This document shows positions 1-7,492 of a stretch of DNA of 12,269 nt, piece after piece. The translations under genes were made by a program, and so were the position numbers. The stretch comes from Flavobacterium sp. UBA6203 (GTDB lineage: Bacteria > Bacteroidota > Bacteroidia > Flavobacteriales > Flavobacteriaceae), in contig DIST01000013.1 in assembly GCA_002421645.1 (NCBI GenBank), positions 1 through 12,269 of the forward strand. Direction: 5' to 3'. The notes under the pieces were generated by a model that was given only the letters and a program-made list of their open reading frames with translations, had not been told where the DNA came from and made no database searches. Positions within the stretch are counted from its first letter, which is position 1; each line of letters opens with the position of its first letter.

Positions 1-240
1 TATCAAGTAGGAATCGTTACTGAGAATATTGAAGGTTTAATGTTACAGTTAACACATAAATTCACATTAAATCAAACCAATTTTAAATCATTAAACGATG
101 ATTTAAAATTAGAAGTACATCTAGGTCAATATAATTCAAACGATTTGCTTTCCATTTTAACTCAATTCGGACAAGTGACGCATTTTGTAGAAAAAATCCC
201 AACAGTTAACGACATATTTATTCAAACCGTAAGTCAATAA
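1..240 (+). CDS. ABC transporter ATP-binding protein, C-terminal end (partial)
   Basis: The reading frame is open from the first base and ends at TAA 238-240, so only the last 79 residues are present. The Walker and signature motifs lie outside the window. The remaining piece looks like the C-terminal accessory domain (DUF4162-like) that follows the nucleotide-binding domain in NatA-type ATPases of ABC-2 exporters: a beta/alpha segment ending in VNDIFIQTV, close to the usual 'sleDiFl' ending of this family. The ATG of the permease follows after only 2 nt, so the two are almost certainly co-translated partners, with this subunit powering the permease from the cytoplasmic side. The ATG at 40 is internal and is not the real start. 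The assignment rests mainly on the tail motif and the neighbour. Confidence 0.8.
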   Translation, partial: YQVGIVTENIEGLMLQLTHKFTLNQTNFKSLNDDLKLEVHLGQYNSNDLLSILTQFGQVTHFVEKIPTVNDIFIQTVSQ

Positions 241-242
241 TC

Positions 243-1541
243 ATGAGCGTATTAGCATTAATTATTAAGAGAGAATTTATTGCCAAAGTGCGCAATAAAT
301 CATTTATCGTAATGACTTTTTTAGGTCCGTTATTGATTGTAGGAATGACGTTTTTAATAGCTTATTTATCAAGTGTAAATAAAGGTGATGTTAAGACTAT
401 TGGAGTTCACGATAGAGCTAATGTCTTTGTAAACGATTTTAAAAATACCGAAGATATTAAATATGTAAATCTTTCTAATTTGTCATTTGATAAGGCAAAA
501 GATTCTTCAAGCAACGCTTTTGAAGGTTTGATTTATGTGCCAGAGGTTCAAAATGTAGAAGAATTGGCCACTAAAACAATGTATATTTCAGATGATAGTC
601 CGAAAATGGATTTCTTAATGAATTTGCAGAAAGTTATCGATACTAAATTAAATAAAGAGAATTTAGAAAAGTTAGGATTTAATGCCGATACCATTGAAAA
701 AGCAAAAATTAAGTCAGAAGTTCAATTTGCGAAATTTTCAGGAGAAGATGGTTTAAAATATTTAAATGAAATCAAAATTGGAATTGGTTTTGCTTTCGGA
801 TATTTAATTATGATGTTCATCATTATTTACGGAAACATGGTAATGCGAAGCGTTATTGAAGAAAAAACAAATCGAATTATTGAAATCATTATTTCTTCGG
901 TAAAACCATTCCAATTGATGATGGGAAAAATCATCGGAACTTCGTTAGCAGGAATATTACAATTCTTAATTTGGATTGTTTTGGGAGTTATTTTAATGTT
1001 CTCTTTATCTGCTGTTTTAGGAGGACAACAAGAAGCTGTTACTACCGCTCAAGTTTCGGCAGAACAAGCTGAAGTAGCTATGAGTTTTATGGATAAATTA
1101 CAACTTTATATAGCAGAAATTCCAGTAACATCCATATTAATTGGTTTTGTAATTTTCTTCATTGGAGGTTACTTTTTATACAGTTCGTTTTATGCCGCTA
1201 TTGGTGCCGCTGTAGATTCTGAAACCGATTCGCAACAGTTTTTAATGCCAATTATAATGCCATTAATGTTAGCGGTTTATGTCGGATTTTTAACGGTAAT
1301 GAACGATCCTCATGGAACAGTTGCTGTAGTCTTTTCATTAATTCCATTAACTTCGCCAATTGTGATGTTAATGCGTATACCTTTTGGAGTGCCATTATGG
1401 CAATTAGCGCTTTCTGTGGTTTTATTGTACGGAACGTTTATCTTTGTAGTCTGGTTTGCGGCAAAAATCTACCGAGTTGGGATTTTAATGTATGGAAAAA
1501 AACCAAGTTGGAAAGAATTGTATAAATGGTTGAAATATTAA
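243..1541 (+). CDS. ABC-2 type transporter permease (NatB-like)
   Basis: This 432-residue inner-membrane protein is the permease partner of the ATPase that ends 2 nt upstream. The layout is that of the ABC2_membrane_3/NatB class: a cytoplasmic amphipathic start, TM1 at about 22-43, a large extracytoplasmic domain at about 44-177, then hydrophobic segments near 178-197, 231-258, 294-318, 334-352, 358-378 and 385-408. The stretch after the second TM, around residues 205-230 (EEKTNRIIEIIISSVKPFQL), matches the conserved coupling motif of NatB-like permeases. A Gln/Ala/Glu-rich loop at about 260-283 separates TM3 from the following segments. Family members export Na+, drugs or peptides, but the substrate cannot be read from the sequence. 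The name 'Na+ exporter' would be over-precise. Confidence 0.9.
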   Translation: MSVLALIIKREFIAKVRNKSFIVMTFLGPLLIVGMTFLIAYLSSVNKGDVKTIGVHDRANVFVNDFKNTEDIKYVNLSNLSFDKAKDSSSNAFEGLIYVPEVQNVEELATKTMYISDDSPKMDFLMNLQKVIDTKLNKENLEKLGFNADTIEKAKIKSEVQFAKFSGEDGLKYLNEIKIGIGFAFGYLIMMFIIIYGNMVMRSVIEEKTNRIIEIIISSVKPFQLMMGKIIGTSLAGILQFLIWIVLGVILMFSLSAVLGGQQEAVTTAQVSAEQAEVAMSFMDKLQLYIAEIPVTSILIGFVIFFIGGYFLYSSFYAAIGAAVDSETDSQQFLMPIIMPLMLAVYVGFLTVMNDPHGTVAVVFSLIPLTSPIVMLMRIPFGVPLWQLALSVVLLYGTFIFVVWFAAKIYRVGILMYGKKPSWKELYKWLKY

Positions 1542-1545
1542 AGTA

Positions 1546-1623
1546 AGTTTAAAAGTTTATAGTTTAGGAGTTTAAAAGTTTTCAAAACCCTCTTAAACTT
1601 ATAACCTCATAAACTTCTAACCT
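1546..1623. repeat. Quasi-palindromic repeat before the response regulator
   Basis: The gap between the permease stop (1541) and the next ATG (1632) is almost entirely repeat. The left arm (about 1546-1580) iterates AGTTTA-type units. The right arm holds two 16-bp tandem copies (1589-1604 and 1605-1620) that differ at two positions, then a partial CCT. The right arm is roughly the reverse complement of the left, with local matches such as 11 of 12, so the RNA could form a long imperfect hairpin ending 8 nt before the start codon. No coding sense was found. Confidence 0.7.
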
Positions 1624-1631
1624 AAAAAAAA

Positions 1632-2795
1632 ATGAGTAAAATCCTTATCATAGAAGACGAAGCAGCTATTCGAAGAGTATTGGTAAAAATACTTTCCGAA
1701 GAAAATGAATCGTATAAAGTAGAAGAAGCAGAAGATGGTTTGCAAGGAATAGAGAAAGTCAAGAATGAAGACTATGATTTAATTCTTTGCGACATCAAAA
1801 TGCCAAAAATGGATGGTGTTGAGGTACTAGAAGCCGTTAAAAAAATCAAACCCGAAATTCCAATGGTAATGATTTCAGGTCATGGTGATTTGGAAACTGC
1901 TATTAATACGATGCGTTTAGGAGCTTTTGATTACATCTCAAAACCACCTGATTTGAATCGTTTATTAAACACGGTTCGTAATGCACTTGATAAAAAACAA
2001 TTAGTAGTAGAGAATAAAATCTTAAAAAAGAAAGTCTCAAAAAACTACGAAATGATAGGAAATAGCGAAGCTATCAATCACATCAAAACGATGATTGAAA
2101 AAGTCGCTCCAACCGATGCTCGAGTTCTAATTACAGGTCCAAACGGAACAGGAAAAGAATTAGTTGCGCATCAATTGCATGAAAAAAGCGAACGTTCATC
2201 AGCTCCAATTATTGAAGTGAATTGTGCAGCTATTCCATCGGAGTTGATTGAAAGCGAATTATTTGGTCATGTTAAAGGTGCTTTTACTTCGGCTATAAAA
2301 GACAGAGCAGGTAAGTTTGAAGCGGCTGATGGCGGAACGATTTTCTTAGATGAAATTGGAGATATGAGTTTATCAGCACAAGCTAAAGTGTTGCGTGCTC
2401 TTCAAGAAAATTTAATTCAACGTGTTGGTGCCGACAAAGACATTAAAGTAAATGTTCGTGTTGTGGCGGCAACCAATAAAGATTTAAAAAAAGAAATCGA
2501 AGAAGGACGTTTCAGAGAAGATTTATATCACAGATTAGCGGTAATTTTAATCAAAGTTCCAGCTTTGAATGATAGGAGAGACGATATCCCAGAATTAATT
2601 GAGCATTTCGCGGCAAAAATTGCTTCGGAACAAGGAACTTCTCCAAAATCATTTTCAAAATCAGCCATTAAATTATTACAAGAATACGATTGGACAGGAA
2701 ATATCCGTGAATTACGAAATGTAGTAGAACGCTTAATTATTTTAGGAGGAAACGAAATTTCGGAACAAGATGTAAAACTGTTTGCGAGCAAATAA
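1632..2795 (+). CDS. Sigma-54-activator-type response regulator lacking a DNA-binding domain
   Basis: This 387-residue protein resembles the NtrC family. The receiver domain spans about 1-120, with acidic pocket residues E8, D9 and E10, phospho-acceptor D54 (DIKMPKMDG), S82 and K104. After a linker, the AAA+ domain has Walker A at 169-176 (GPNGTGKE), the sigma-54-contact loop at 216-221 reading GAFTSA instead of GAFTGA, Walker B at 238-242 (IFLDE), and the FREDLYHRL segment with the expected arginines. The protein stops about where the AAA+ lid ends (NIRELRNVVERL...VKLFASK). The Fis-type helix-turn-helix of typical 440-480-residue members is absent, and the following bases are repeat DNA. No histidine kinase is adjacent. 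It presumably activates RNA polymerase-sigma-54 upon phosphorylation, perhaps from solution like Helicobacter FlgR. The start at 1632 gives a complete receiver domain. Confidence 0.92.
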   Translation: MSKILIIEDEAAIRRVLVKILSEENESYKVEEAEDGLQGIEKVKNEDYDLILCDIKMPKMDGVEVLEAVKKIKPEIPMVMISGHGDLETAINTMRLGAFDYISKPPDLNRLLNTVRNALDKKQLVVENKILKKKVSKNYEMIGNSEAINHIKTMIEKVAPTDARVLITGPNGTGKELVAHQLHEKSERSSAPIIEVNCAAIPSELIESELFGHVKGAFTSAIKDRAGKFEAADGGTIFLDEIGDMSLSAQAKVLRALQENLIQRVGADKDIKVNVRVVAATNKDLKKEIEEGRFREDLYHRLAVILIKVPALNDRRDDIPELIEHFAAKIASEQGTSPKSFSKSAIKLLQEYDWTGNIRELRNVVERLIILGGNEISEQDVKLFASK

Positions 2796-2798
2796 ATT

Positions 2799-2866
2799 AG
2801 GTAAAAGATGAAAGGTTATGGGTACAAGGTTACCTATTACCATTTACCCATTACCCATTACCATAC
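2799..2866. repeat. Inverted heptamer array before the DEAD-like gene
   Basis: This is the clearest short-period repeat in the window. The left arm is five consecutive 7-mers at 2799-2833 (aggtaaa, agatgaa, aggttat, gggtaca, aggttac). The right arm is five 7-mers at 2832-2866 (acctatt, accattt, acccatt, acccatt, accatac). The right-arm consensus is the complement of the left-arm consensus, so the whole is a quasi-palindrome with no spacer. It begins 3 nt after the response regulator stop and ends 6 nt before the next ATG. Confidence 0.8.
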
Positions 2867-2872
2867 AAAAAA

Positions 2873-3487
2873 ATGCAATTAAAAAAAATAAATCCCAACC
2901 TTCAAAAAGCACTTATTGAAAACGATTTAATCGAATCAAATGAGTTGCAACAAGAAACATTTTCTACCATAAAAAGTGGGGTAGATGCGGTTATTCAAGC
3001 ACCTTATGGTTCTGGAAAAACCACTACTATTTTGATGAATGTGATTCAGAAAATGGAAAAGCCAGTTGGAGAAAGTACACGCGCTTTAATTTTAGTTCAA
3101 GATAAAGAGAAAGTCCTTGAAGCTGTTGAAACTTTCAAGAAATTAAACCGTTATAACAACTTAAGAGTTTTTGGTGCTCACGAAAAAGGGGATATAGATT
3201 ACGATAAAAATCAAATTTCTTTGGGTATGGATGTTTTAATTGGAACGCCAATTCGAATCAACGAAATGTTTTCATCTGCCGGATTTAATATGACGACCAT
3301 TAAAATGTTTGTAGTAGACGATGTAGAAGAAATGTTACGTAAAAGAGAAGATTCTATTATTCAAAGACTTTCTATGAGTGCTGAAAAAACGCAACGTTTA
3401 TTTTTCTGTTCCCAAATTACCGAAAGAGTTGAAGTATTAGCTGACAGAATTATGATTGAACCCTTATTTTTTGAGATGGAAGACTAA
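2873..3487 (+). CDS. Solo, degenerate DEAD-box RecA1-domain protein
   Basis: This 204-residue protein matches only the N-terminal RecA-like domain of DEAD-box RNA helicases. Visible motifs are a Q-motif-like region at about 10-30, an intact Walker A at 43-50 (APYGSGKT), motif Ib as TPIR at 125-128 (usual TPGR), motif II as VVDDVE with DDVE at 149-152 instead of DEAD, and motif III as CSQ at 179-181 instead of SAT. The PTREL segment is not recognisable. The RecA2 domain with motifs IV-VI is missing, whereas active helicases need about 370 or more residues. The reading frame closes cleanly at a terminator, so this looks like a stable short protein rather than a decayed helicase. It could bind ATP or RNA, but unwinding activity is doubtful. 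Its biological role is unknown. Confidence 0.82.
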   Translation: MQLKKINPNLQKALIENDLIESNELQQETFSTIKSGVDAVIQAPYGSGKTTTILMNVIQKMEKPVGESTRALILVQDKEKVLEAVETFKKLNRYNNLRVFGAHEKGDIDYDKNQISLGMDVLIGTPIRINEMFSSAGFNMTTIKMFVVDDVEEMLRKREDSIIQRLSMSAEKTQRLFFCSQITERVEVLADRIMIEPLFFEMED

Positions 3488-3489
3488 TA

Positions 3490-3525
3490 AACAAAAACGC
3501 CTGATTTACTTCAGGCGTTTTTGTT
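3490..3525. terminator. Bidirectional intrinsic terminator
   Basis: A perfect 15-bp stem (3490-3504 paired with 3511-3525) encloses the 6-nt loop TTTACT. The GC-rich part is CGCCTGA/TCAGGCG, flanked by A-tracts on the left and T-tracts on the right, so it can terminate transcription on either strand. It lies exactly between the stop of the DEAD-like gene (3485-3487) and the stop of the convergent peptidase gene (3527-3529). Confidence 0.92.
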
Positions 3526-3526
3526 A

Positions 3527-5647
3527 TTATTTTACTTGGTCTAAACCTCTTTTTCTTAGTAGAGGTTCTATGGTTGGTTCTGCACCTCTAAAGCTTTTGT
3601 AAAGTTCCATAGGTTCTTCAGTTCCTCCTTTTTCTAAAATGTTTTTTCGGAAAGAGTTAGCACTATCTTGGTTAAACAATCCATTTGTTTTGAATACTTC
3701 AAAAGCATCAGTATCTAAAACTCCAGACCAAATATAGCTGTAGTATCCAGCTGAATATCCACCAGAAAAAATATGATTGAAATAAGTGCTTCTATATCTT
3801 GGAATTATTGTAGTTGGTAAATTAATTCTGCTCATAGCTTCTTTTTCGAAAGTTTCTGCATCAATTTTAATAGTTTCTGATTGAGTGTGATATTGCATAT
3901 CTAAAAGTGAAGCTGCTAAATATTCGATAGTTGCAAATCCTTGGTCAAAAGTACCTGCTTTTTGCATTTTCTCAATTAAAGTGTCAGGAATTACTTCTCC
4001 AGTTTTATAGTGTTTTGCATACATTTTCATCACTTCTGGTTCGGCAGCCCAATTTTCCATAATTTGCGATGGTAATTCTACGAAATCTCTTGGAACACTT
4101 GTGCCAGCCAAACTTTCATAAGTTACATTCGATAATAATCCGTGTAAAGCGTGTCCGAATTCATGGAAAAAGGTACTTACTTCATCAAAAGTTAATAAAG
4201 CTGGAGCGTTTTCAGTTGGTTTAGTAAAGTTACAAACAATTGAAACTATTGGAGCAATTCGTTTTCCATCTTCCATTTTTTGAGTTCGGTACGAAGTCAT
4301 CCAAGCACCACCTCTTTTAGAAGTTCTTGGGTGAAAATCCATGTATAAAATTCCGACGTGATTTCCGTTTGCTTCTGTTACTTCCCAAACAGTTACGTCT
4401 TCGTGGTATTTTGGAACATTATTTAATTGTTTAAATTGTAAGCCATATAAATTTTTACAAACGGTAAAAACACCTTCTCTTGTTTTTTCTAAACTAAAGT
4501 ATGGTTTCATTTCTTGTTCGTCCAAATCAAAACGCTCTTTTCTTATTTTTTCAGCGTAATATCTCCAATCGTAAGGTTGAACATCATCTTTAATTCCGTC
4601 TTTTAACATCATTTCTTTAATGTCAGCCGCTTCTTTGTTTGCCATGTTTAGAGCTGGAGCCCATAAATTTATTAATAGTTTAGTGGCAGTTTCAGGATTT
4701 TTAGCCATCGATTTTTCTAATACATAATGGGCATGCGTTTTATAACCTAGAAGTCTTGCTTTTTCACTTCTTAAATTAGCAATTTTAATAGTTAATTCTT
4801 TGTTGTCTTTATCATTGTTATTGTTAGCTCTCATTTGATAAGCATTCCAAATTTCCTGACGTAATTTTCTGTTTGAACTATATTGTAAAAATGGCATTAC
4901 ACTTGAATTTGATAAAGTAAAAACCCATTTTCCAGCTTTTCCTTTTGCTTTAGCATCAGAAGCAGCAGTTTCGATAAGTTCGTTTGGTAATCCAGCTAAA
5001 TCGTTTTTGTCTGAAATTACTAATTCATATGAATTGGTTTCCGCTAAAATATTTTGACCATATTTTAAAGTAGCAACCGCCATTTCAGAATTGATTTCTC
5101 TCAATCGTTTTTTGTTTTCATCAGATAAGTTTGCACCGCTTCTAACGAAACTTTTATAAAGATTCTCAAGGATTTTTCTTTGTTCTTCATTTAATTTGAA
5201 GTCATTTTGGTTGTCCCATACCATTTTTACTTTTTGAAATAAAGCATCATTTAAATAAATATTATCATTATGTGCAGATAATTTTGAGGCCAATTCTTTT
5301 GCAATAGCCTGAATTTCTTCATTGGTATTTGCGCTATTTAAATTGTAGAAAACCGTATTTACCTTTGAAAGTAACTTTCCTGAGTTTTCCATTGCTAAAA
5401 TCGTATTATCAAAAGTTGGTTTTTCTTTATTGGAAACTATCGCATTAATTTCTGCTTCTTGTTTTTTTATTCCTTCTAAAATAGCAGGTTTAAAATGTTC
5501 ATTTTTTATTAAATGAAAAGGCGGAACTTGGTAAGGTGTTGTATACGTTTCAAAAAACGGATTCATGTTTGCTTTGTTTTTTTCTTGTGAATTAACTGAT
5601 ACAGCACTAGTAATGGCTGAGAATAAAAGTAATGTTTTGATTTTCAT
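3527..5647 (-). CDS. dcp: M3 family zinc metallopeptidase, Dcp-like, exported
   Basis: This 706-residue peptidase resembles peptidyl-dipeptidase Dcp and oligopeptidase A (E. coli Dcp has about 680 residues). The zinc site is HEFGH at 495-499 (ligands H495 and H499, catalytic E496), with the third ligand most likely E524 in FVELPSQ, 29 residues after the first His as in the family. The conserved C-terminal substrate-binding region has the expected Tyr-rich sequence (HIFSGGYSAGYYSYIWS). A signal peptide covers about residues 1-20 (MKIKTLLLF...VNS/QEK) with no lipobox Cys, so the enzyme is probably periplasmic, cleaving C-terminal dipeptides from short peptides during protein turnover. It is a single-gene unit, divergent from the ABC-F gene. 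The dcp symbol is by similarity, and oligopeptidase-type specificity cannot be excluded. Confidence 0.93.
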   Translation of the reverse strand: MKIKTLLLFSAITSAVSVNSQEKNKANMNPFFETYTTPYQVPPFHLIKNEHFKPAILEGIKKQEAEINAIVSNKEKPTFDNTILAMENSGKLLSKVNTVFYNLNSANTNEEIQAIAKELASKLSAHNDNIYLNDALFQKVKMVWDNQNDFKLNEEQRKILENLYKSFVRSGANLSDENKKRLREINSEMAVATLKYGQNILAETNSYELVISDKNDLAGLPNELIETAASDAKAKGKAGKWVFTLSNSSVMPFLQYSSNRKLRQEIWNAYQMRANNNNDKDNKELTIKIANLRSEKARLLGYKTHAHYVLEKSMAKNPETATKLLINLWAPALNMANKEAADIKEMMLKDGIKDDVQPYDWRYYAEKIRKERFDLDEQEMKPYFSLEKTREGVFTVCKNLYGLQFKQLNNVPKYHEDVTVWEVTEANGNHVGILYMDFHPRTSKRGGAWMTSYRTQKMEDGKRIAPIVSIVCNFTKPTENAPALLTFDEVSTFFHEFGHALHGLLSNVTYESLAGTSVPRDFVELPSQIMENWAAEPEVMKMYAKHYKTGEVIPDTLIEKMQKAGTFDQGFATIEYLAASLLDMQYHTQSETIKIDAETFEKEAMSRINLPTTIIPRYRSTYFNHIFSGGYSAGYYSYIWSGVLDTDAFEVFKTNGLFNQDSANSFRKNILEKGGTEEPMELYKSFRGAEPTIEPLLRKRGLDQVK

Positions 5648-5666
5648 TTTAGTGAAATTTAAAGCG

Positions 5667-5674
5667 TAAAAATA
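5667..5674 (-). promoter_or_regulatory. Possible -7 element of the peptidase gene
   Basis: Read on the minus strand this is TATTTTTA, one mismatch from the Bacteroidetes TAnnTTTG element, and it lies about 20 nt upstream of the peptidase ATG. No convincing TTTG or TTG sits about 19 nt further upstream, so this is a weak candidate in an AT-rich background. Confidence 0.3.
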
Positions 5675-5733
5675 GCAGATTTCAACAAGTATGTCTAATA
5701 CTTAACGATATTTTATGAAATGTAATTCTCGCA

Positions 5734-5764
5734 TTCGAAAATCTGAATTTTAAATCTATCTTTG
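5734..5764 (+). promoter_or_regulatory. Bacteroidetes-type sigma-A promoter of the ABC-F gene
   Basis: TATCTTTG at 5757-5764 is an exact match to the -7 consensus TAnnTTTG of Bacteroidetes housekeeping promoters. A weak -33 element TTCG (consensus TTTG) lies at 5734-5737, at the expected 19-nt spacing. Transcription would start near 5770, giving a leader of about 58 nt that contains the repeat described next. Confidence 0.65.
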
Positions 5765-5776
5765 CACCTTCAAAAA

Positions 5777-5827
5777 TTTAAGGAATACCTTTTAACCTTT
5801 TAAACCTTAAACTTTTAAACTTACATT
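5777..5827 (+). repeat. One-armed ACCTTTTA repeat in the ABC-F leader
   Basis: Five degenerate units run up to the start codon: accTTTTA (5787), accttttaa (5795), accttaa (5804), acttttaa (5811) and acttacatt (5819). Only a stub of a complementary arm is present (tttaagg, 5777-5783). It resembles the C-rich arms of the other three repeat-bearing leaders and ends directly at ATG 5828. Confidence 0.55.
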
Positions 5828-7462
5828 ATGATTACAGTAAACGACATTGCCGTAGAATTTGGCGGAACTACCCTTTTTAGTGATATTACTTTTGCTATTA
5901 ATGAAAATGATAAAATTGCCTTAATGGGTAAAAATGGAGCAGGAAAATCAACTTTGTTAAAAATTGTAGCGGGAGCCAATAAACCTACTAGAGGTGGAAT
6001 TTCGGCACCAAGTGACGCTGTAATTGCTTATTTACCGCAACATTTGTTAACTTCTGATAATTGTACCGTAATGGAAGAAACTTCAAAGGCATTTTCTGAA
6101 GTTTTAAACATGAAAAAAGAAATCGATGATATCAACGAACAATTAACCGTTCGAACGGATTATGAAAGTGATGAATACATGAAGTTAATTGAACGTGTTT
6201 CCGAATTATCTGAAAAATTTTATTCGATTGAAGAAGTGAATTATGAAGCGGAAGTTGAAAAAGTTTTAAAAGGGTTAGGTTTTGAAAGAGAAGATTTTAC
6301 TCGATTAACTTCGGAATTTTCTGGAGGTTGGAGAATGCGTATCGAATTAGCCAAAATCTTATTGAAAAAACCTGATTTGATTCTTTTAGATGAGCCTACG
6401 AATCACTTGGATATGGAAAGTATTCAATGGTTAGAAGAGTTTTTAATCAATCAGGCTAAAGCGGTAATGGTAATTTCGCACGATAGAGCGTTTGTTGATA
6501 ATATTACGAATCGTACTATTGAAGTTACGATGGGAAGAATTTACGATTACAAAGCAAAATATTCAGACTATTTGGTTTTACGTCAAGATAGAAGAATTCA
6601 CCAACAAAAAGCATATGATGAGCAACAGAAATTTATTGCTGAAAATCAAGCTTTTATTGAGCGATTTAGAGGAACATTTTCAAAAACTGAACAAGTACAG
6701 TCGCGTGTTCGTATGTTAGAAAAATTAGTTCTTGTAGAAGTTGACGAAGTAGATACATCGGCTTTAAAATTAAAATTTCCACCATCACCTCGTTCTGGAC
6801 AATATCCTGTTGTTGTGAGTGAGCTTACTAAAAAATATGGTGATCATGTAGTCTTCAATAATGCTAATATGGTTATTGAAAGAGGTCAAAAAGTAGCTTT
6901 CGTAGGTAAAAATGGAGAAGGAAAATCAACCATGATTAAAGCCATTATGGGCGAAATTGATTACGAAGGCGGGAAAGTTGAAATTGGTCATAATGCTCAA
7001 ATCGGTTACTTTGCACAAAATCAAGCTTCTTTATTAGATGGAGAAGCAACTGTTTTTGATACGATTGATAGAATTGCAGTTGGAGATATTCGTACGAAAA
7101 TTAAAGATATGTTGGGCGCTTTCATGTTTAAAGGTGATGATATCCAAAAGAAAGTAAAAGTGCTTTCAGGAGGAGAGAAAACACGTTTGGCCATGATTAA
7201 ATTATTGTTAGAACCTGTAAACGTTTTAATTCTGGATGAGCCAACAAATCACCTAGATATGAAAACTAAAGACATCATTAAAGATGCATTACGAGATTTT
7301 GACGGAACATTAATTCTAGTCTCACATGACCGTGATTTCCTTGATGGTTTAGCTGAAAAAGTATTCGAATTTGGACACAAACGCGTTAAAGAACATTTTG
7401 AAGATATCAAAGGCTTTTTAGCGCACAAGAAAATGGAATCTTTGAAAGAGATTGAAAAATAA
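5828..7462 (+). CDS. ABC-F family ATPase (ribosome-associated type)
   Basis: This 544-residue cytoplasmic protein has two ABC domains in one chain and no membrane segment. Domain 1 has Walker A at 34-41 (GKNGAGKS), signature SGG at 165-167, and LLDEPTNHLD with catalytic E189. Domain 2 has Walker A at 360-367 (GKNGEGKS), signature SGG at 447-449, and LILDEPTNHLD with E471. Between the domains lies a charged, probably coiled-coil linker at about 240-325 (rich in Gln, Glu and Arg), corresponding to the tRNA-interacting linker that defines ABC-F proteins such as EttA, Uup and YbiT. ABC-F proteins bind the ribosomal E site and modulate translation, and some protect against antibiotics. The length and short linker resemble YbiT-like housekeeping members more than resistance proteins, but the subfamily is not certain. 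It is monocistronic with its own promoter and terminator. Confidence 0.93.
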   Translation: MITVNDIAVEFGGTTLFSDITFAINENDKIALMGKNGAGKSTLLKIVAGANKPTRGGISAPSDAVIAYLPQHLLTSDNCTVMEETSKAFSEVLNMKKEIDDINEQLTVRTDYESDEYMKLIERVSELSEKFYSIEEVNYEAEVEKVLKGLGFEREDFTRLTSEFSGGWRMRIELAKILLKKPDLILLDEPTNHLDMESIQWLEEFLINQAKAVMVISHDRAFVDNITNRTIEVTMGRIYDYKAKYSDYLVLRQDRRIHQQKAYDEQQKFIAENQAFIERFRGTFSKTEQVQSRVRMLEKLVLVEVDEVDTSALKLKFPPSPRSGQYPVVVSELTKKYGDHVVFNNANMVIERGQKVAFVGKNGEGKSTMIKAIMGEIDYEGGKVEIGHNAQIGYFAQNQASLLDGEATVFDTIDRIAVGDIRTKIKDMLGAFMFKGDDIQKKVKVLSGGEKTRLAMIKLLLEPVNVLILDEPTNHLDMKTKDIIKDALRDFDGTLILVSHDRDFLDGLAEKVFEFGHKRVKEHFEDIKGFLAHKKMESLKEIEK

Positions 7463-7492
7463 ATTAAAAGCTCCAATTGGAGCTTTTAATTT
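7461..7492. terminator. Perfectly palindromic bidirectional terminator
   Basis: The 32 bp are exactly self-complementary: a 14-bp stem (7461-7474 with 7479-7492) around an AATT centre, with core AAAAGCTCC/GGAGCTTTT and U-tracts in both directions. It overlaps the last two bases of the ABC-F stop codon and contains the whole stop codon of the convergent LRR lipoprotein gene (7486-7488). Confidence 0.9.

Noticed and set aside
2528..2791. 87-residue minus-strand open frame inside the response regulator
   Set aside because: It lies fully within the conserved AAA+ coding sequence on the other strand and its Ser/Asn/Ile-rich product matches no family; an antisense shadow.
2832..2866. Short direct repeats considered as a CRISPR or telomere-like array
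   Set aside because: Units are 7 bp with no spacers, only five per arm, and are mirrored by a complementary arm; no cas gene is near.
6492..6719. 75-residue plus-strand open frame inside the ABC-F gene
   Set aside because: It is in another frame of the conserved linker region and has low-complexity Leu/Lys composition; a shadow.
5828..7462. Antibiotic-resistance ABC-F protein
   Set aside because: Nothing in the linker or the neighbourhood indicates ribosomal protection; length and layout fit a housekeeping member.
7249..7476. 75-residue minus-strand open frame overlapping the ABC-F 3' end
   Set aside because: It is antisense to ABC domain 2 and its start would lie inside the palindromic terminator.
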